DNA of 64,000 nucleotides from positions 434,001 to 498,000 of the forward strand of contig NZ_CP031055.1 in the NCBI RefSeq assembly GCF_003345295.1, in the 5' to 3' direction. Shown here one piece after another: positions 42,631-51,476 of this stretch (positions are counted from its first letter, which is position 1; each line of letters starts with the position of its first letter). The notes beneath the pieces were generated by a model that was given only the letters and a program-made list of their open reading frames with translations, made no database searches and was not told the origin of the DNA. The position numbers and the translations under genes were made by a program. This DNA comes from Vibrio splendidus (GTDB lineage Bacteria; Pseudomonadota; Gammaproteobacteria; Enterobacterales; Vibrionaceae).

Positions 42631-43707
42631 ATGTGTAGTGCGGGCGAAGAGAAAGTTAGAAAAATAATCCATGTTGATATGGATTGTTTTTACGCAGCTG
42701 TGGAAATGCGAGATAACCCATCTTATAGAAATCGACCGCTCGCCGTCGGGGGACATGAAAAACAGCGCGGGGTTTTGAGTACATGTAATTACGAAGCTCG
42801 CAAGTTTGGTATTCGTTCTGCAATGCCAACAGGAAAAGCGCTGCAGCTTTGCCCCAACCTGTTGGTTGTCCCTGGGAGAATGTCGGTCTACGTCGAGATA
42901 TCGAAAAAGATCCGCGAAATTTTTTCTCGATACACATCCATCATTGAACCTCTTTCTTTGGATGAAGCTTTCCTTGATGTCACCGATTCCAAGCAATGTC
43001 ATGGTTCGGCCACACTGATTGCAGAGGCGATTCGTCACGATATCTGGAATGAACTCAACTTGACCGCTTCGGCTGGCATCGCTCCAATAAAGTTTCTAGC
43101 GAAAGTAGCGTCAGATATGAACAAACCTAACGGACAGTTTGTGATTCCTCCACAAGACGTACAAGCCGTGATTGATGAGCTCCCACTCGAAAAGATTCCC
43201 GGTGTTGGCAAGGTCAGTATCGAAAAACTGCATCAAGCAGGCTTCTTTACTTGTAAGGATATTAAGGAGTCTGATTATCGCGATCTATTGCTCAGGTTTG
43301 GCCGTCAAGGTGCATCACTATGGAAGCGCAGTCATGGAGTTGATGACCGAGAAGTTATCATCGAACGTGAACGAAAATCGGTAGGTGTGGAGCGCACCTT
43401 TACTCAAAACATTTCTACCTACGAGGAATGTTGGCAGGTGATCGAAGATAAGCTGTTTCCTGAGCTTGAAACTCGTCTCGAAAAAGCCAGCCCAAGTAAA
43501 GCGATCATCAAGCAGGGCATTAAGCTCAAGTTCGCCGACTTTCAACAAACCACTATTGAGCACATCCACGCCTCTCTTGATCGCGAGCACTTCAAAGAAC
43601 TGTTAAGTGAAATACTGAAAAGACAACAGGGGCGAGAAATACGCCTGCTTGGTTTGAGCGTTATGCTACAACCCAAAGATCAAATGCGTCAGTTGAGTTT
43701 CTTTTAG
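42631..43707 (+). CDS. dinB: DNA polymerase IV (Y family)
   Basis: SOS-induced translesion polymerase. 358 residues. RKIIHVDMDCFYAAVEMRDNP carries the first catalytic aspartate, SLDEAFLDVTDS the second catalytic acidic pair, and the IPGVGKVSIEKL helix-hairpin-helix and little-finger region follow. The C-terminal QMRQLSFF resembles a beta-clamp-binding peptide (QLxLF type). The start at 42631 adds eight residues (MCSAGEEK) before the E. coli-like N-terminus; the codon at the E. coli start position is GTT, so the upstream ATG is needed. A LexA-like box precedes the gene. Confidence 0.95.
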   Translation: MCSAGEEKVRKIIHVDMDCFYAAVEMRDNPSYRNRPLAVGGHEKQRGVLSTCNYEARKFGIRSAMPTGKALQLCPNLLVVPGRMSVYVEISKKIREIFSRYTSIIEPLSLDEAFLDVTDSKQCHGSATLIAEAIRHDIWNELNLTASAGIAPIKFLAKVASDMNKPNGQFVIPPQDVQAVIDELPLEKIPGVGKVSIEKLHQAGFFTCKDIKESDYRDLLLRFGRQGASLWKRSHGVDDREVIIERERKSVGVERTFTQNISTYEECWQVIEDKLFPELETRLEKASPSKAIIKQGIKLKFADFQQTTIEHIHASLDREHFKELLSEILKRQQGREIRLLGLSVMLQPKDQMRQLSFF

Positions 43708-43746
43708 GCTGTATTGTTTAGAGAGTAATAAGAATTGAGGGTAGGT

Positions 43747-43760
43747 GAGGATAGAGGATA
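43747..43760. repeat. Degenerate heptamer repeat (GAGGATA x2) at the dinB-recQ junction
   Basis: Two perfect GAGGATA units lie within a longer purine-rich stretch of related words (43738-43775). No clear terminator hairpin was seen at this convergent junction. It may be a decayed member of the heptamer arrays seen elsewhere in the window. Confidence 0.5.
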
Positions 43761-43848
43761 AGTGGGAATAGAGTAATGAGATGTGCACTGATAAGCACCG
43801 ACTAGACTTCATAGCCTAGCCAGTTTCTATATCAATACGTGAGATGCC

Positions 43849-45783
43849 TTACCTAGGAAGTTGCTTAACTCGCGCTAAGGTATCACTGAATGGTTGCTGC
43901 TCTAGCTTACCATAACCGACCATTTTACTGGCTTTAAGCTTAGTTGAAAGCGGGGTTGCTATTCCGCATAGAAAACGCGTAATGGCTTCGTCGGTGATCA
44001 ATTGTTGACTCTTAGATACAAATTCATGAATCCATGTCATTACGGTTTCGTCGTCAACGGGATCAACATCGACAGTTGGTAATATTGCCACCTCACCACG
44101 GCATACCGAGCAATGACCACAGTTTGTTGGTGCCTTATCATCGGCAAAGTAGCTCGCTAGGCGTGAGCTTAGGCACGTGTCTGCCTCAAAGAAGCTCAGC
44201 ATTTGGTTAAGACGGTTTATTTCACTGTTCTCTTTTTCTTTAAACAATTCAGTTAGACGTTCCGATAACTGCATCATGTCTTCAGAGGTGTTGTGGATAG
44301 CATACACATCGGTGATCTGCTTACTTTCCAACTCAATCCAACCTTGTTCATTGAAATAATCGATTGCTGCAATCACACGTTGACGATCTGTCTGGAAATG
44401 TGTCCACAGCGCATCGAAATCAACTTGGCACCAGACTCTGGCTTGAGGCGAGCACTGGAAAATCGCTTCGACAAAATGACGACGTTCGCCTTGGAACTGT
44501 TCGGTGATCTGCTGTTTCGGGCGAACGAACTTAAATTTGTAGTCAGCGAAGTAGCTGTACTTCGGCTCAATCACGCCTTCAATTTCGAGATACACCAGTA
44601 GCGTTTTTAGTGGCAACTGACGAATGTTGGATTCACGTGATAGCTGGTTAAGCATAATCTCCCATTGGTTTGAGCCAGAAACGCCAATGTTTTGATTTTC
44701 GTAGATTTCTTTCAATACTGCTTGGATCGATATGTTGTCTGGCGTATCGCCAAATACGAAGTTCTCCAGTGTACTGAGGCCGTACTTGTTGGCGAGAAGA
44801 ATACATTCTGAAGGCTGGCCATCTCGGCCTGCTCGACCGATCTCTTGCGAGTAGTTCTCTATCGATTTTGGTAAATCAAAGTGAATGACTCGGCGAATGT
44901 TGGATTTATCGACGCCCATACCAAACGCAATGGTGGCCACGATACAGTTCACGTCATCATTCATGAATTGATGTTGAATTACATCTCTGTTTTCTGGCTT
45001 AAGACCTGCATGATAAGCCACAGCATTAACGCCAGCGTTACGAAGTTGCTGAGCCACCATCTCTGCTGTTTGTTGAAGGGTGACATAAACAATAGTCGGA
45101 GCAAGAGAAGCTTGATTAACGACGTTGCACAAGGTTTCTAGTTTGCTGGTTTGTTCGCAAGGTTGAATAGACAGATCGAGGTTTTGACGATAGAAACCCG
45201 TAACCACAACACGTTCCTCATCGATATCAAACTTAGACTTCATATCTTGGATAACTGATGTGGTCGCGGTGGCTGTCAGTAGCAGTACCTGAGGAATATT
45301 GAGCTGTTTTTGGTATTGGGGAAGCTTTAGGTAGTCTGGTCTAAAGTTATGTCCCCATTCTGAAATACAGTGCGCTTCATCGACCACCAGTAACGAGATC
45401 GGCACTTGGGAGATAAACTGGCGAAAGCGTTCGTTCTTCAAGCGTTCAACGGAGATCATGAGGATCTTGGTGTCTCCGTTACGTACCGACTGCATCACTT
45501 GTTGGGTGGTTTGTCTGTCTTGGCTTGATTCGATTGCAGCTGCGTTAATGCCTTTGCTGTGCAAGAAGCTGAGCTGGTCTTTCATTAAAGCTAACAGTGG
45601 CGATATTACTAAGGTTAAATTAGGCAATGCTAGCGCTGGCAATTGATAGCAAAGCGACTTACCTGAGCCTGTTGGGAATATGGCCGCCGTCGAATGACCA
45701 GATAGAACATTATCAATGACTTGCTTTTGCCCATTACGCAGTGAGTCGAATCCGAATACTTGTTTTAACTTCTGCTCAATCAT
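43849..45783 (-). CDS. RecQ-family ATP-dependent DNA helicase (paralogue type)
   Basis: 3'-5' DNA helicase of the RecQ superfamily, 644 residues. Walker A FPTGSGKSLCYQLP, Walker B VVDEAHCISEWGHNFRPDY, TATATT, YHAGLKPENRD, ATIAFGMGVDKSNIRRVIHFDLP and QEIGRAGRDGQPS are all intact. Unlike canonical RecQ (Zn cysteines just after the helicase core, then winged helix and HRDC), the C-x17-C-x2-C-x2-C cluster here lies far towards the C-terminus (Cys537, 555, 558, 561), after a winged-helix-like region, and no HRDC domain is obvious. It is therefore probably a second RecQ-like helicase rather than recQ itself. Confidence 0.88.
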   Translation of the reverse strand: MIEQKLKQVFGFDSLRNGQKQVIDNVLSGHSTAAIFPTGSGKSLCYQLPALALPNLTLVISPLLALMKDQLSFLHSKGINAAAIESSQDRQTTQQVMQSVRNGDTKILMISVERLKNERFRQFISQVPISLLVVDEAHCISEWGHNFRPDYLKLPQYQKQLNIPQVLLLTATATTSVIQDMKSKFDIDEERVVVTGFYRQNLDLSIQPCEQTSKLETLCNVVNQASLAPTIVYVTLQQTAEMVAQQLRNAGVNAVAYHAGLKPENRDVIQHQFMNDDVNCIVATIAFGMGVDKSNIRRVIHFDLPKSIENYSQEIGRAGRDGQPSECILLANKYGLSTLENFVFGDTPDNISIQAVLKEIYENQNIGVSGSNQWEIMLNQLSRESNIRQLPLKTLLVYLEIEGVIEPKYSYFADYKFKFVRPKQQITEQFQGERRHFVEAIFQCSPQARVWCQVDFDALWTHFQTDRQRVIAAIDYFNEQGWIELESKQITDVYAIHNTSEDMMQLSERLTELFKEKENSEINRLNQMLSFFEADTCLSSRLASYFADDKAPTNCGHCSVCRGEVAILPTVDVDPVDDETVMTWIHEFVSKSQQLITDEAITRFLCGIATPLSTKLKASKMVGYGKLEQQPFSDTLARVKQLPR

Positions 45784-45928
45784 TTATGTTCTACCTGAAT
45801 TATTAAGTGTCGTATTGATGATAAAGCGAGCGTCCATTCATGATAGCGTCGCTTGATGAATCAAATGTCTTGCACCTGATTGTACCTAATTCTATTCTGT
45901 AGCTCCTATAGAAAAGCACCCCAATAGT

Positions 45929-46402
45929 ATGAATAAGTCTGAGCTTCGCCAAATAATCTTAGAGCAACTCGAATCCCGACTACGTATCGCCCAATCTGCG
46001 ACTCAGCGCGCGATTGATGCTGCGACCGATGAAGAGACTGTGCCTGAACATAAGTACGATACATTGGCATTAGAAGCTTCGTATCTTGCTCATGGCCAAG
46101 CCGTAAGAGTGCAAGAGTGTGAAGACGACATTCAGTGTTATCGTAACTTAGTGTTGCGCGACAGTGAGCGAATTACGGTGAGCAGCTACGTTGTGGTCAT
46201 TGACGAGCATGATCAATATAAACACTTTTTTATGGGGCCGAGAGTCGGCGGACTTTCTGTCTCGTGGAATGAGAATGAGATTGCCATCGTGACGTCGAAT
46301 GCACCATTTGGTCAGGCTCTAATGGGCAAAGAAGTCGGTGATGAAATTGAGTTTAGGGTCGCTGATAAACAGTTTTGCTATGAAGTAGTATCGATTGACT
46401 GA
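45929..46402 (+). CDS. GreA/GreB-family protein
   Basis: A 157-residue protein resembling GreA/GreB transcript-cleavage factors. The N-terminal half is helical and rich in acidic residues, as in the Gre coiled coil (LRQIILEQLESRLRIAQSATQRAIDAATDEETVPEHKYDTLALEASYLAHGQ). The C-terminal half has the FKBP-like features APFGQALMGKEVGDEIEF. It is not a canonical greA or greB product, so the exact role (RNA polymerase rescue or an Rnk-like function) is open. Single gene divergent from the RecQ-like gene. Confidence 0.75.
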   Translation: MNKSELRQIILEQLESRLRIAQSATQRAIDAATDEETVPEHKYDTLALEASYLAHGQAVRVQECEDDIQCYRNLVLRDSERITVSSYVVVIDEHDQYKHFFMGPRVGGLSVSWNENEIAIVTSNAPFGQALMGKEVGDEIEFRVADKQFCYEVVSID

Positions 46403-46489
46403 ATGACAGGCTTATAAATATAAACGTTTTTCTGACAAAGAAGCATAAACTAGCGGTATAGTCGTTGGGCAGATTGATGAGAGGGTGTT

Positions 46490-47248
46490 ATGAAAAAAAG
46501 CGTATTAATTGCATCATTAACAGTGGCTACCGCTGTTGTGAGCCTGCCAACTTTTGCAGCTCAGTGTCGAGTTGATTTGAAAAATGAACTACGAATTGAC
46601 GAGCAGAAAGTCGAAATCCATCAAGTCAATGGTGATACAGCTATTCTGGATGGCAATAACGATCTTTATATTCATGGTGAAAAGGTGGCACTTGATGCCG
46701 ACCAACAAGCGGCAATTGAAAAATACCGCGACAGCATGAATGAGTATTTACCACGCGCAAAACAAATGGCGAATGACAGCTTAGCCTTGGCGAATGATGT
46801 TATTGATGATATCGCTGCCAGCCTAGATTCTCCAGAGTCGTTTGATAATGTAAAAGAATCCATGAAAACGTACTTTGCTGAATTAGAGGCTCGTTATTAT
46901 AAAGATGGCGAGTTAGTCCTACCGGCTAATAGTTTCGATTCGATGGCCAATGGTTGGTCTGAAGATTTCGAAAAGGCTAAGGAGATCTTTAACCAAGAGT
47001 TTGTCTCAAGTGCCTTTAATGCGATGTCAGAAAAAATGAAGCAAGACGGCGGACTAAATCTGACCGAAATGGCTGATAGCATGGCTGAATTAAAGCTTAA
47101 AGTTGAAGAGCGAATGAAAGAACACTCTCAACAAGTGCAAGAGGAAGCGAATGAGTTCTGTGATTCACTTGATGAGATGGCAGAACAAGAGCAAGAGCTG
47201 CATGAAATCATTCCGAACCTAAAAGACTATCAAGTATTCACGATCTAA
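46490..47248 (+). CDS. YggN-family periplasmic protein
   Basis: A 252-residue protein with a cleavable signal peptide (MKKSVLIASLTVATAVVSLPTFAA), similar to E. coli YggN (DUF2884). After CRVDLKNELRIDEQKVEI the protein is highly charged and mostly helical with probable coiled-coil segments (ELKLKVEERMKEHSQQVQEEANEFCDSLDEMAEQEQEL). Two cysteines, near the mature N-terminus and near residue 224, could form a disulfide. Function unknown. It lies 88 bp after the Gre-like gene and ends in a clear terminator. Confidence 0.82.
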   Translation: MKKSVLIASLTVATAVVSLPTFAAQCRVDLKNELRIDEQKVEIHQVNGDTAILDGNNDLYIHGEKVALDADQQAAIEKYRDSMNEYLPRAKQMANDSLALANDVIDDIAASLDSPESFDNVKESMKTYFAELEARYYKDGELVLPANSFDSMANGWSEDFEKAKEIFNQEFVSSAFNAMSEKMKQDGGLNLTEMADSMAELKLKVEERMKEHSQQVQEEANEFCDSLDEMAEQEQELHEIIPNLKDYQVFTI

Positions 47249-47270
47249 TCTGAATTGACTGATGAATAAC

Positions 47271-47296
47271 AAGAGCACCGTTTGGTGCTCTTTTTG
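47271..47296 (+). terminator. Terminator of the yggN-like gene
   Basis: AAGAGCACC pairs with GGTGCTCTT around GTTT, followed by TTTG. Confidence 0.88.
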
Positions 47297-47307
47297 TATG
47301 TATGTGC

Positions 47308-47350
47308 TTATGGATGTAGGTGTTTATGGATGTAGGTGTTTATGGATCTA
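47308..47350. repeat. 16-bp tandem repeat, about 2.6 copies
   Basis: Unit TTTATGGATGTAGGTG occurs twice in tandem (first base of the first copy differs) with a third partial copy. It follows the yggN-like terminator in a 300-bp intergenic region that also holds an 8-bp repeat at 47389. Confidence 0.85.
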
Positions 47351-47388
47351 TGAATTCAGCCGCACGAGCATTTAACCCGATATATTTT

Positions 47389-47412
47389 CTTCGTTTCTTC
47401 GTTTCTTCGTTT
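47389..47412. repeat. 8-bp tandem repeat (CTTCGTTT), 3 copies
   Basis: Three perfect tandem CTTCGTTT units in the intergenic region before the NSS transporter. The rest of the 47413-47598 stretch is AT-rich and presumably holds that gene's promoter. Confidence 0.9.
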
Positions 47413-47598
47413 TCCTAGGTCTACATCTTGACTGATCGTTATTTGGCGAACGATAACACCGGTAGATTGTTAACTATGTGGTTGTAAATAGCGCATTGAT
47501 TGTAAAAATTAGAGAATTGTTCATTTATTGGTTGTGCCTATCATTGCTTTTTATTACTGTACTTCTAAACTAGTTCACTGATTTTTAATGCGGGCAAT

Positions 47599-48960
47599 AT
47601 GGACCAACAATCTTCCTCTTCAAGAGAGCACTTTAGCTCTCGTTTGGGTTTTATTTTAGCAGCGGCGGGTGCAGCTGTTGGCTTAGGTAATATTTGGGGT
47701 TTCCCAACTCAAGTTGCCAGTAACGGCGGTGGCGCTTTTCTGCTTGTTTACCTAATCATGATTTTCGTGGTTGCTTTCCCGATGCTGGTGGTTGAGATGG
47801 CGATTGGCCGCCATGGTCAAGCGAACCCTGTCGATAGTATGCGCTCGTTGACGACAAATCCGTTAGGTAAGAAAGTCGGTGAATTTGTCGGTTGGATTGG
47901 CCTAAGTGTCCCAAGTGCCGTGTTAGCCTTTTATAGTATTGTCGGCGGTTGGTTGATTTGCTTCCTAATTGGTGCAGTCGCTGATCTTGTCGGTCTAGAA
48001 GCTGTTGCTGATTGGTTTAAAGGCTTCAGTGTTGAGCGCAATGTATTTGGTACAGTCGCATTCTATGTGCTGACTATCTTGATTGTTCAGGGGGGTGTTA
48101 AGCAAGGTATCGAGAAGTGGTCGACTCGCTTAATGCCGGCATTGTTCATTTTGTTTGGCTTACTGTTTGTTTACATCATGACGCAAGCAGGTGCGATGGA
48201 AGGGCTGAAACATTACTTGGTTCCAGACTTTGAGAAAGTGTGGGATAGAAAACTGATTCTAGCGGCAATGGGACAAGGCTTCTTCTCGCTAACCATTGGT
48301 GGTTGCTCTATGTTGGTTTACGGTTCTTACTTAAGCAAGAAAGAGAACCTACCAAAAATGGCGATGAACGTAACCTTGGTTGATACCGCTGTTGCTTTTA
48401 TTGCTGGCTTAGTGGTTATGCCTGCCATGTTTGTTGCGATGCAAAAGGGTGTACAAATCTACGCTGAAGATGGCTCACTATTGAGCTCTGACACGCTCGT
48501 ATTTACGGTTCTGCCTTTGATGTTTGATAGTTTAGGCGTACTTGGTCAGATCTTCGCAATTGTCTTCTTCTTGTTGCTAACGATTGCTGCCCTTACTTCT
48601 TCAATTTCGATGCTGGAAGGGCCTGTAGCGCTAGTGAGTGAGCGTTTCAATACCAGACGAACACCAACGAGTTGGGTGATTGGTGGTGCTATTGCCCTGT
48701 TTAGTGTGGTGATTGTTTACAACTTTGCTGCGATGTTTGGCATGGTTGCGATGATAGCGACTCAATATCTTCAACCGGTCGCAGCACTGATGTTCTGTCT
48801 GTTTGGCGGTTGGGTGTGGAGCCGAGCTTCAAAAGTGAAAGAACTTGAACAGGGCTGCCCTGACTTTCAGCTTGGTTGGTTTGGTAAAGTTTGGCCAATG
48901 TATGTGAAGTTTGTGTGCCCAATCCTAGTCGCAACGGTTATCTGGGCATCTTTCGGCTAA
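47599..48960 (+). CDS. Sodium-dependent transporter of the NSS (SNF) family
   Basis: A 453-residue inner-membrane symporter with about 11-12 hydrophobic helices. The NSS signature at helix 1 is clear: SRLGFILAAAGAAVGLGNIWGFPTQVASNGGGAFLLVYL, including the unwound GLGN...FP segment that binds sodium and substrate. Members move amino acids or related amines; the substrate cannot be told from sequence. Single gene, converging on lipA with a terminator for each direction. Confidence 0.92.
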   Translation: MDQQSSSSREHFSSRLGFILAAAGAAVGLGNIWGFPTQVASNGGGAFLLVYLIMIFVVAFPMLVVEMAIGRHGQANPVDSMRSLTTNPLGKKVGEFVGWIGLSVPSAVLAFYSIVGGWLICFLIGAVADLVGLEAVADWFKGFSVERNVFGTVAFYVLTILIVQGGVKQGIEKWSTRLMPALFILFGLLFVYIMTQAGAMEGLKHYLVPDFEKVWDRKLILAAMGQGFFSLTIGGCSMLVYGSYLSKKENLPKMAMNVTLVDTAVAFIAGLVVMPAMFVAMQKGVQIYAEDGSLLSSDTLVFTVLPLMFDSLGVLGQIFAIVFFLLLTIAALTSSISMLEGPVALVSERFNTRRTPTSWVIGGAIALFSVVIVYNFAAMFGMVAMIATQYLQPVAALMFCLFGGWVWSRASKVKELEQGCPDFQLGWFGKVWPMYVKFVCPILVATVIWASFG

Positions 48961-49018
48961 CGCTGATCCCTATCTGGACTCTCTGTAAACCCTCAGAAGA
49001 ACTTGAAACGTTAAGCAC

Positions 49019-49043
49019 AAAGCCACTCATAAAGAGTGGCTTT
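49019..49043 (+). terminator. Terminator of the NSS transporter gene
   Basis: AAAGCCACTC pairs with GAGTGGCTTT around ATAAA, followed by GTTGTTTTT. Confidence 0.88.
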
Positions 49044-49086
49044 GTTGTTTTTATATAAAGCTTAGTGCCACGAACAAGATAAAAAA

Positions 49087-49115
49087 AAGGCGCTGATCAT
49101 AATAGTCAGCGCCTT
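49087..49115 (-). terminator. Terminator of lipA
   Basis: AAGGCGCTGA pairs with TCAGCGCCTT; eight T residues follow on the minus strand, about 25 bp after the lipA stop. Confidence 0.88.
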
Positions 49116-49140
49116 CGTGTTTCTAGTTAAGCAATCGTGA

Positions 49141-50106
49141 TTACTTAATTTCCATACCTTGAGCCTGTAAGTCTGCATGGTAAGAAGAACGTACAAACGG
49201 ACCACAAGCGGCGTGAGTGAAGCCTAGCTCTAGAGCAATTTCTTTCAGCTCATCGAACTCAGAAGGCGGCACGTAGCGTTCTACTGGTAAGTGGTGACGG
49301 CTTGGTGCTAGGTATTGGCCTAGTGTCAGCATCGTTACACCATGTTCACGAAGGTCTTTCAGTACTTGAACGATCTCTTCTTTCGTCTCACCAAGGCCCA
49401 TCATCACCCCTGATTTTGTTGGGATAGTTGGGTGCTGTTCTTTGAATTTCTTCAATAGATCAAGAGACCATTTGTAGTTCGCACCTGGACGCGCTTTGCG
49501 GTATAGACGCGGTGCTGTCTCTAGGTTGTGGTTGAAAACATCTGGCGGGTTGTCTTTCATTAGATCAAGCGCAACGTCCATACGACCACGGAAGTCTGGT
49601 ACCAGCGTTTCGATACGAATATTTGGGTTTTGTTCGCGAATTTCACGGTTACAGTCAGCAAAGTGTTGAGCACCGCCGTCACGCAAGTCATCACGGTCAA
49701 CTGAAGTGATTACTACGTACTTCAGTTTCATGTCTTTAATCGTCTTAGCCAGTTTCTTCGGCTCTTCTGCTTCAGGAGCAACAGGGCGACCATGGGCAAC
49801 ATCACAGAACGGGCAGCGACGAGTACAGATAGCGCCAAGAATCATAAACGTTGCCGTGCCGTGGTTAAAACACTCGGCTAGGTTAGGGCAAGACGCTTCT
49901 TCACAAACTGAGTGCAGGTTGTTCTTGCGCATTGCTGATTTGATTTCTTGAATACGATGGCTGTCTGAAGGAAGTTTAATCTTCATCCATGCAGGCTTAC
50001 GTAGAACTTCTTTCTGTTCAGCAGGCATATTCTTTACGGGAATTAATGCCATTTTGTCAGCGTCACGATATTTAACGCCTTTTTCCATTTGGATTGGTTT
50101 GCTCAT
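49141..50106 (-). CDS. lipA: Lipoyl synthase
   Basis: Radical-SAM enzyme inserting two sulfurs into protein-bound octanoyl groups to make lipoate. 321 residues. The auxiliary cluster cysteines are Cys68, 73 and 79 (VCEEASCPNLAEC), and the radical-SAM CxxxCxxC is Cys94, 98 and 101 (CTRRCPFC). The C-terminal RSSY motif is present (FVRSSYHAD). It is co-transcribed with lipB, which ends four bases upstream. Confidence 0.97.
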   Translation of the reverse strand: MSKPIQMEKGVKYRDADKMALIPVKNMPAEQKEVLRKPAWMKIKLPSDSHRIQEIKSAMRKNNLHSVCEEASCPNLAECFNHGTATFMILGAICTRRCPFCDVAHGRPVAPEAEEPKKLAKTIKDMKLKYVVITSVDRDDLRDGGAQHFADCNREIREQNPNIRIETLVPDFRGRMDVALDLMKDNPPDVFNHNLETAPRLYRKARPGANYKWSLDLLKKFKEQHPTIPTKSGVMMGLGETKEEIVQVLKDLREHGVTMLTLGQYLAPSRHHLPVERYVPPSEFDELKEIALELGFTHAACGPFVRSSYHADLQAQGMEIK

Positions 50107-50110
50107 GATT

Positions 50111-50770
50111 TTATGCTTCTGCTGTAATGTTACTGGTGGCTTGAATGTCTACTTGGTCATAGCCGAGTAGCTCTACGAGCTCTTGTATTAACTGTTGCTC
50201 AACGTTTTCTAGTTCACTTGGCCCGCCTAGCTGGCTTACTTGTGCCATTTCCATACCTTGATAACCACATGGGTTAATACGTAGGAATGGAGACAGGTCC
50301 ATATCGACGTTGAGTGCTAACCCGTGGAATGAGCAGCCACGTCGAATACGTAATCCGAGTGAACAGATTTTCTTGCCATCGACATAAACACCAGGAGCGT
50401 CAGGTCGGGCAGTTGAATTTATATTGTAAGCTTTCAGAGTGTTGATTACGAGGTTCTCGATATGAGTCACCAAATCACGTACTCCGAATTTTTTGCGGCG
50501 GATGTTAATCAAAAAGTAAGCGACTAACTGGCCTGGGCCATGGTAAGTCACTTGGCCACCGCGATCGCTTTGTATTACAGGGATATCACCGGCATTTAAT
50601 ACATGCTCGGCTTTGCCTGCTTGTCCTTGAGTGAAGACAGGGTTATGTTCAACCAACCAAACTTGGTCTACGTCTTCTTCTGTGCGTTCGTCTGTGAACT
50701 TATGCATGGCTTTCCATACAGGTTCGTAATCCTGACGGCCTAATTTTTTTACGATTAGCTTATTTTGCAA
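50111..50770 (-). CDS. lipB: Octanoyl-[ACP]:protein N-octanoyltransferase
   Basis: Transfers octanoyl from ACP to the lipoyl domains of pyruvate dehydrogenase and related complexes. 219 residues; RGGQVTYHGPGQLVAYFLINI, the lysine in GVYVDGKKICSLGLRIRRG and the cysteine in INPCGYQGMEM form the catalytic dyad region. It immediately precedes lipA; a gap of nearly 200 bp separates it from ybeD upstream. Confidence 0.96.
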   Translation of the reverse strand: MQNKLIVKKLGRQDYEPVWKAMHKFTDERTEEDVDQVWLVEHNPVFTQGQAGKAEHVLNAGDIPVIQSDRGGQVTYHGPGQLVAYFLINIRRKKFGVRDLVTHIENLVINTLKAYNINSTARPDAPGVYVDGKKICSLGLRIRRGCSFHGLALNVDMDLSPFLRINPCGYQGMEMAQVSQLGGPSELENVEQQLIQELVELLGYDQVDIQATSNITAEA

Positions 50771-50920
50771 AGTAGCACTCCCCCAAGGATTAATAAAGTG
50801 AACGCATTATAAACGCGAAACATGATTCTAACTACAGACGGACTGCAAGGTTTTTCAACTTTCTTTGTATTTATTGAAAATTAAGTTGAATGAATTTGAC
50901 CTAGATAGGGTGCTTCAAAC

Positions 50921-50949
50921 AAAAACAGCGGCAATAAGCCGCTGTTTTT
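50921..50949 (-). terminator. Terminator of ybeD
   Basis: AAAAACAGCGGC pairs with GCCGCTGTTTTT around AATAA, so both directions have a T-tract. It lies 17 bp after the ybeD stop. Confidence 0.88.
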
Positions 50950-50965
50950 CATGTGTAATCGGAGA

Positions 50966-51241
50966 TTACAGAACCATACGAACGATTTCTATCTCGCCCA
51001 GTTCTTTATAAAGTGTTTCTACTTGCTCAATTGAAGTCGCCGTAATATTTATAGAAACAGAGTGGTAGTTACCTTTCGCACTCGGTTTTAGCGTTGGGCT
51101 GTAGTCACCAGGAGCGTGACGCTGGATCACTTCTAGCACTAGCTCAGTAAGTTCTGGCTTTGCATAGCCCATTACTTTGTAAGTGAATGAACAAGGGAAC
51201 TCTAAGAGATCTTTTAGTTTTGCATCAGAATTGATGTTCAT
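50966..51241 (-). CDS. ybeD: YbeD (DUF493) protein
   Basis: A 91-residue ferredoxin-like-fold protein matching E. coli YbeD: LKDLLEFPCSFTYKVMGYAKPELTELVLEVIQRHAPGDY and SKGNYHSVSINITATS-type segments. Role unresolved; it is consistently found between dacA and lipB, as here. The frame is open upstream to 51376, but the ATG at 51241 follows GGAGC at good spacing and gives the family length. Confidence 0.93.
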   Translation of the reverse strand: MNINSDAKLKDLLEFPCSFTYKVMGYAKPELTELVLEVIQRHAPGDYSPTLKPSAKGNYHSVSINITATSIEQVETLYKELGEIEIVRMVL

Positions 51242-51365
51242 GATTAGCTCCAAAAGGCTAGACTCTCGCAAATTGGCGAAATGTCGATAAAAAGCGTGTT
51301 CGGTCAACAGACACGAGTAATAGGGCGGAATATTACGTGTAAATATCTCTGAACTCAAGATCAAC

Positions 51366-51388
51366 AAAAGCCGCACATGGCGGCTTTT
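51366..51388 (-). terminator. Terminator of dacA
   Basis: AAAAGCCGC and GCGGCTTTT pair around a short loop, about 90 bp after the dacA stop, before the ybeD promoter region. Confidence 0.75.
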
Positions 51389-51476
51389 AGTTCGTCAATG
51401 AGTAAATAATGAACTTACTCATTGAGTTAGCTTTGCACTGAGCTTGTGTATTGCTTAGAGCAAAGCTTTGACTGGT

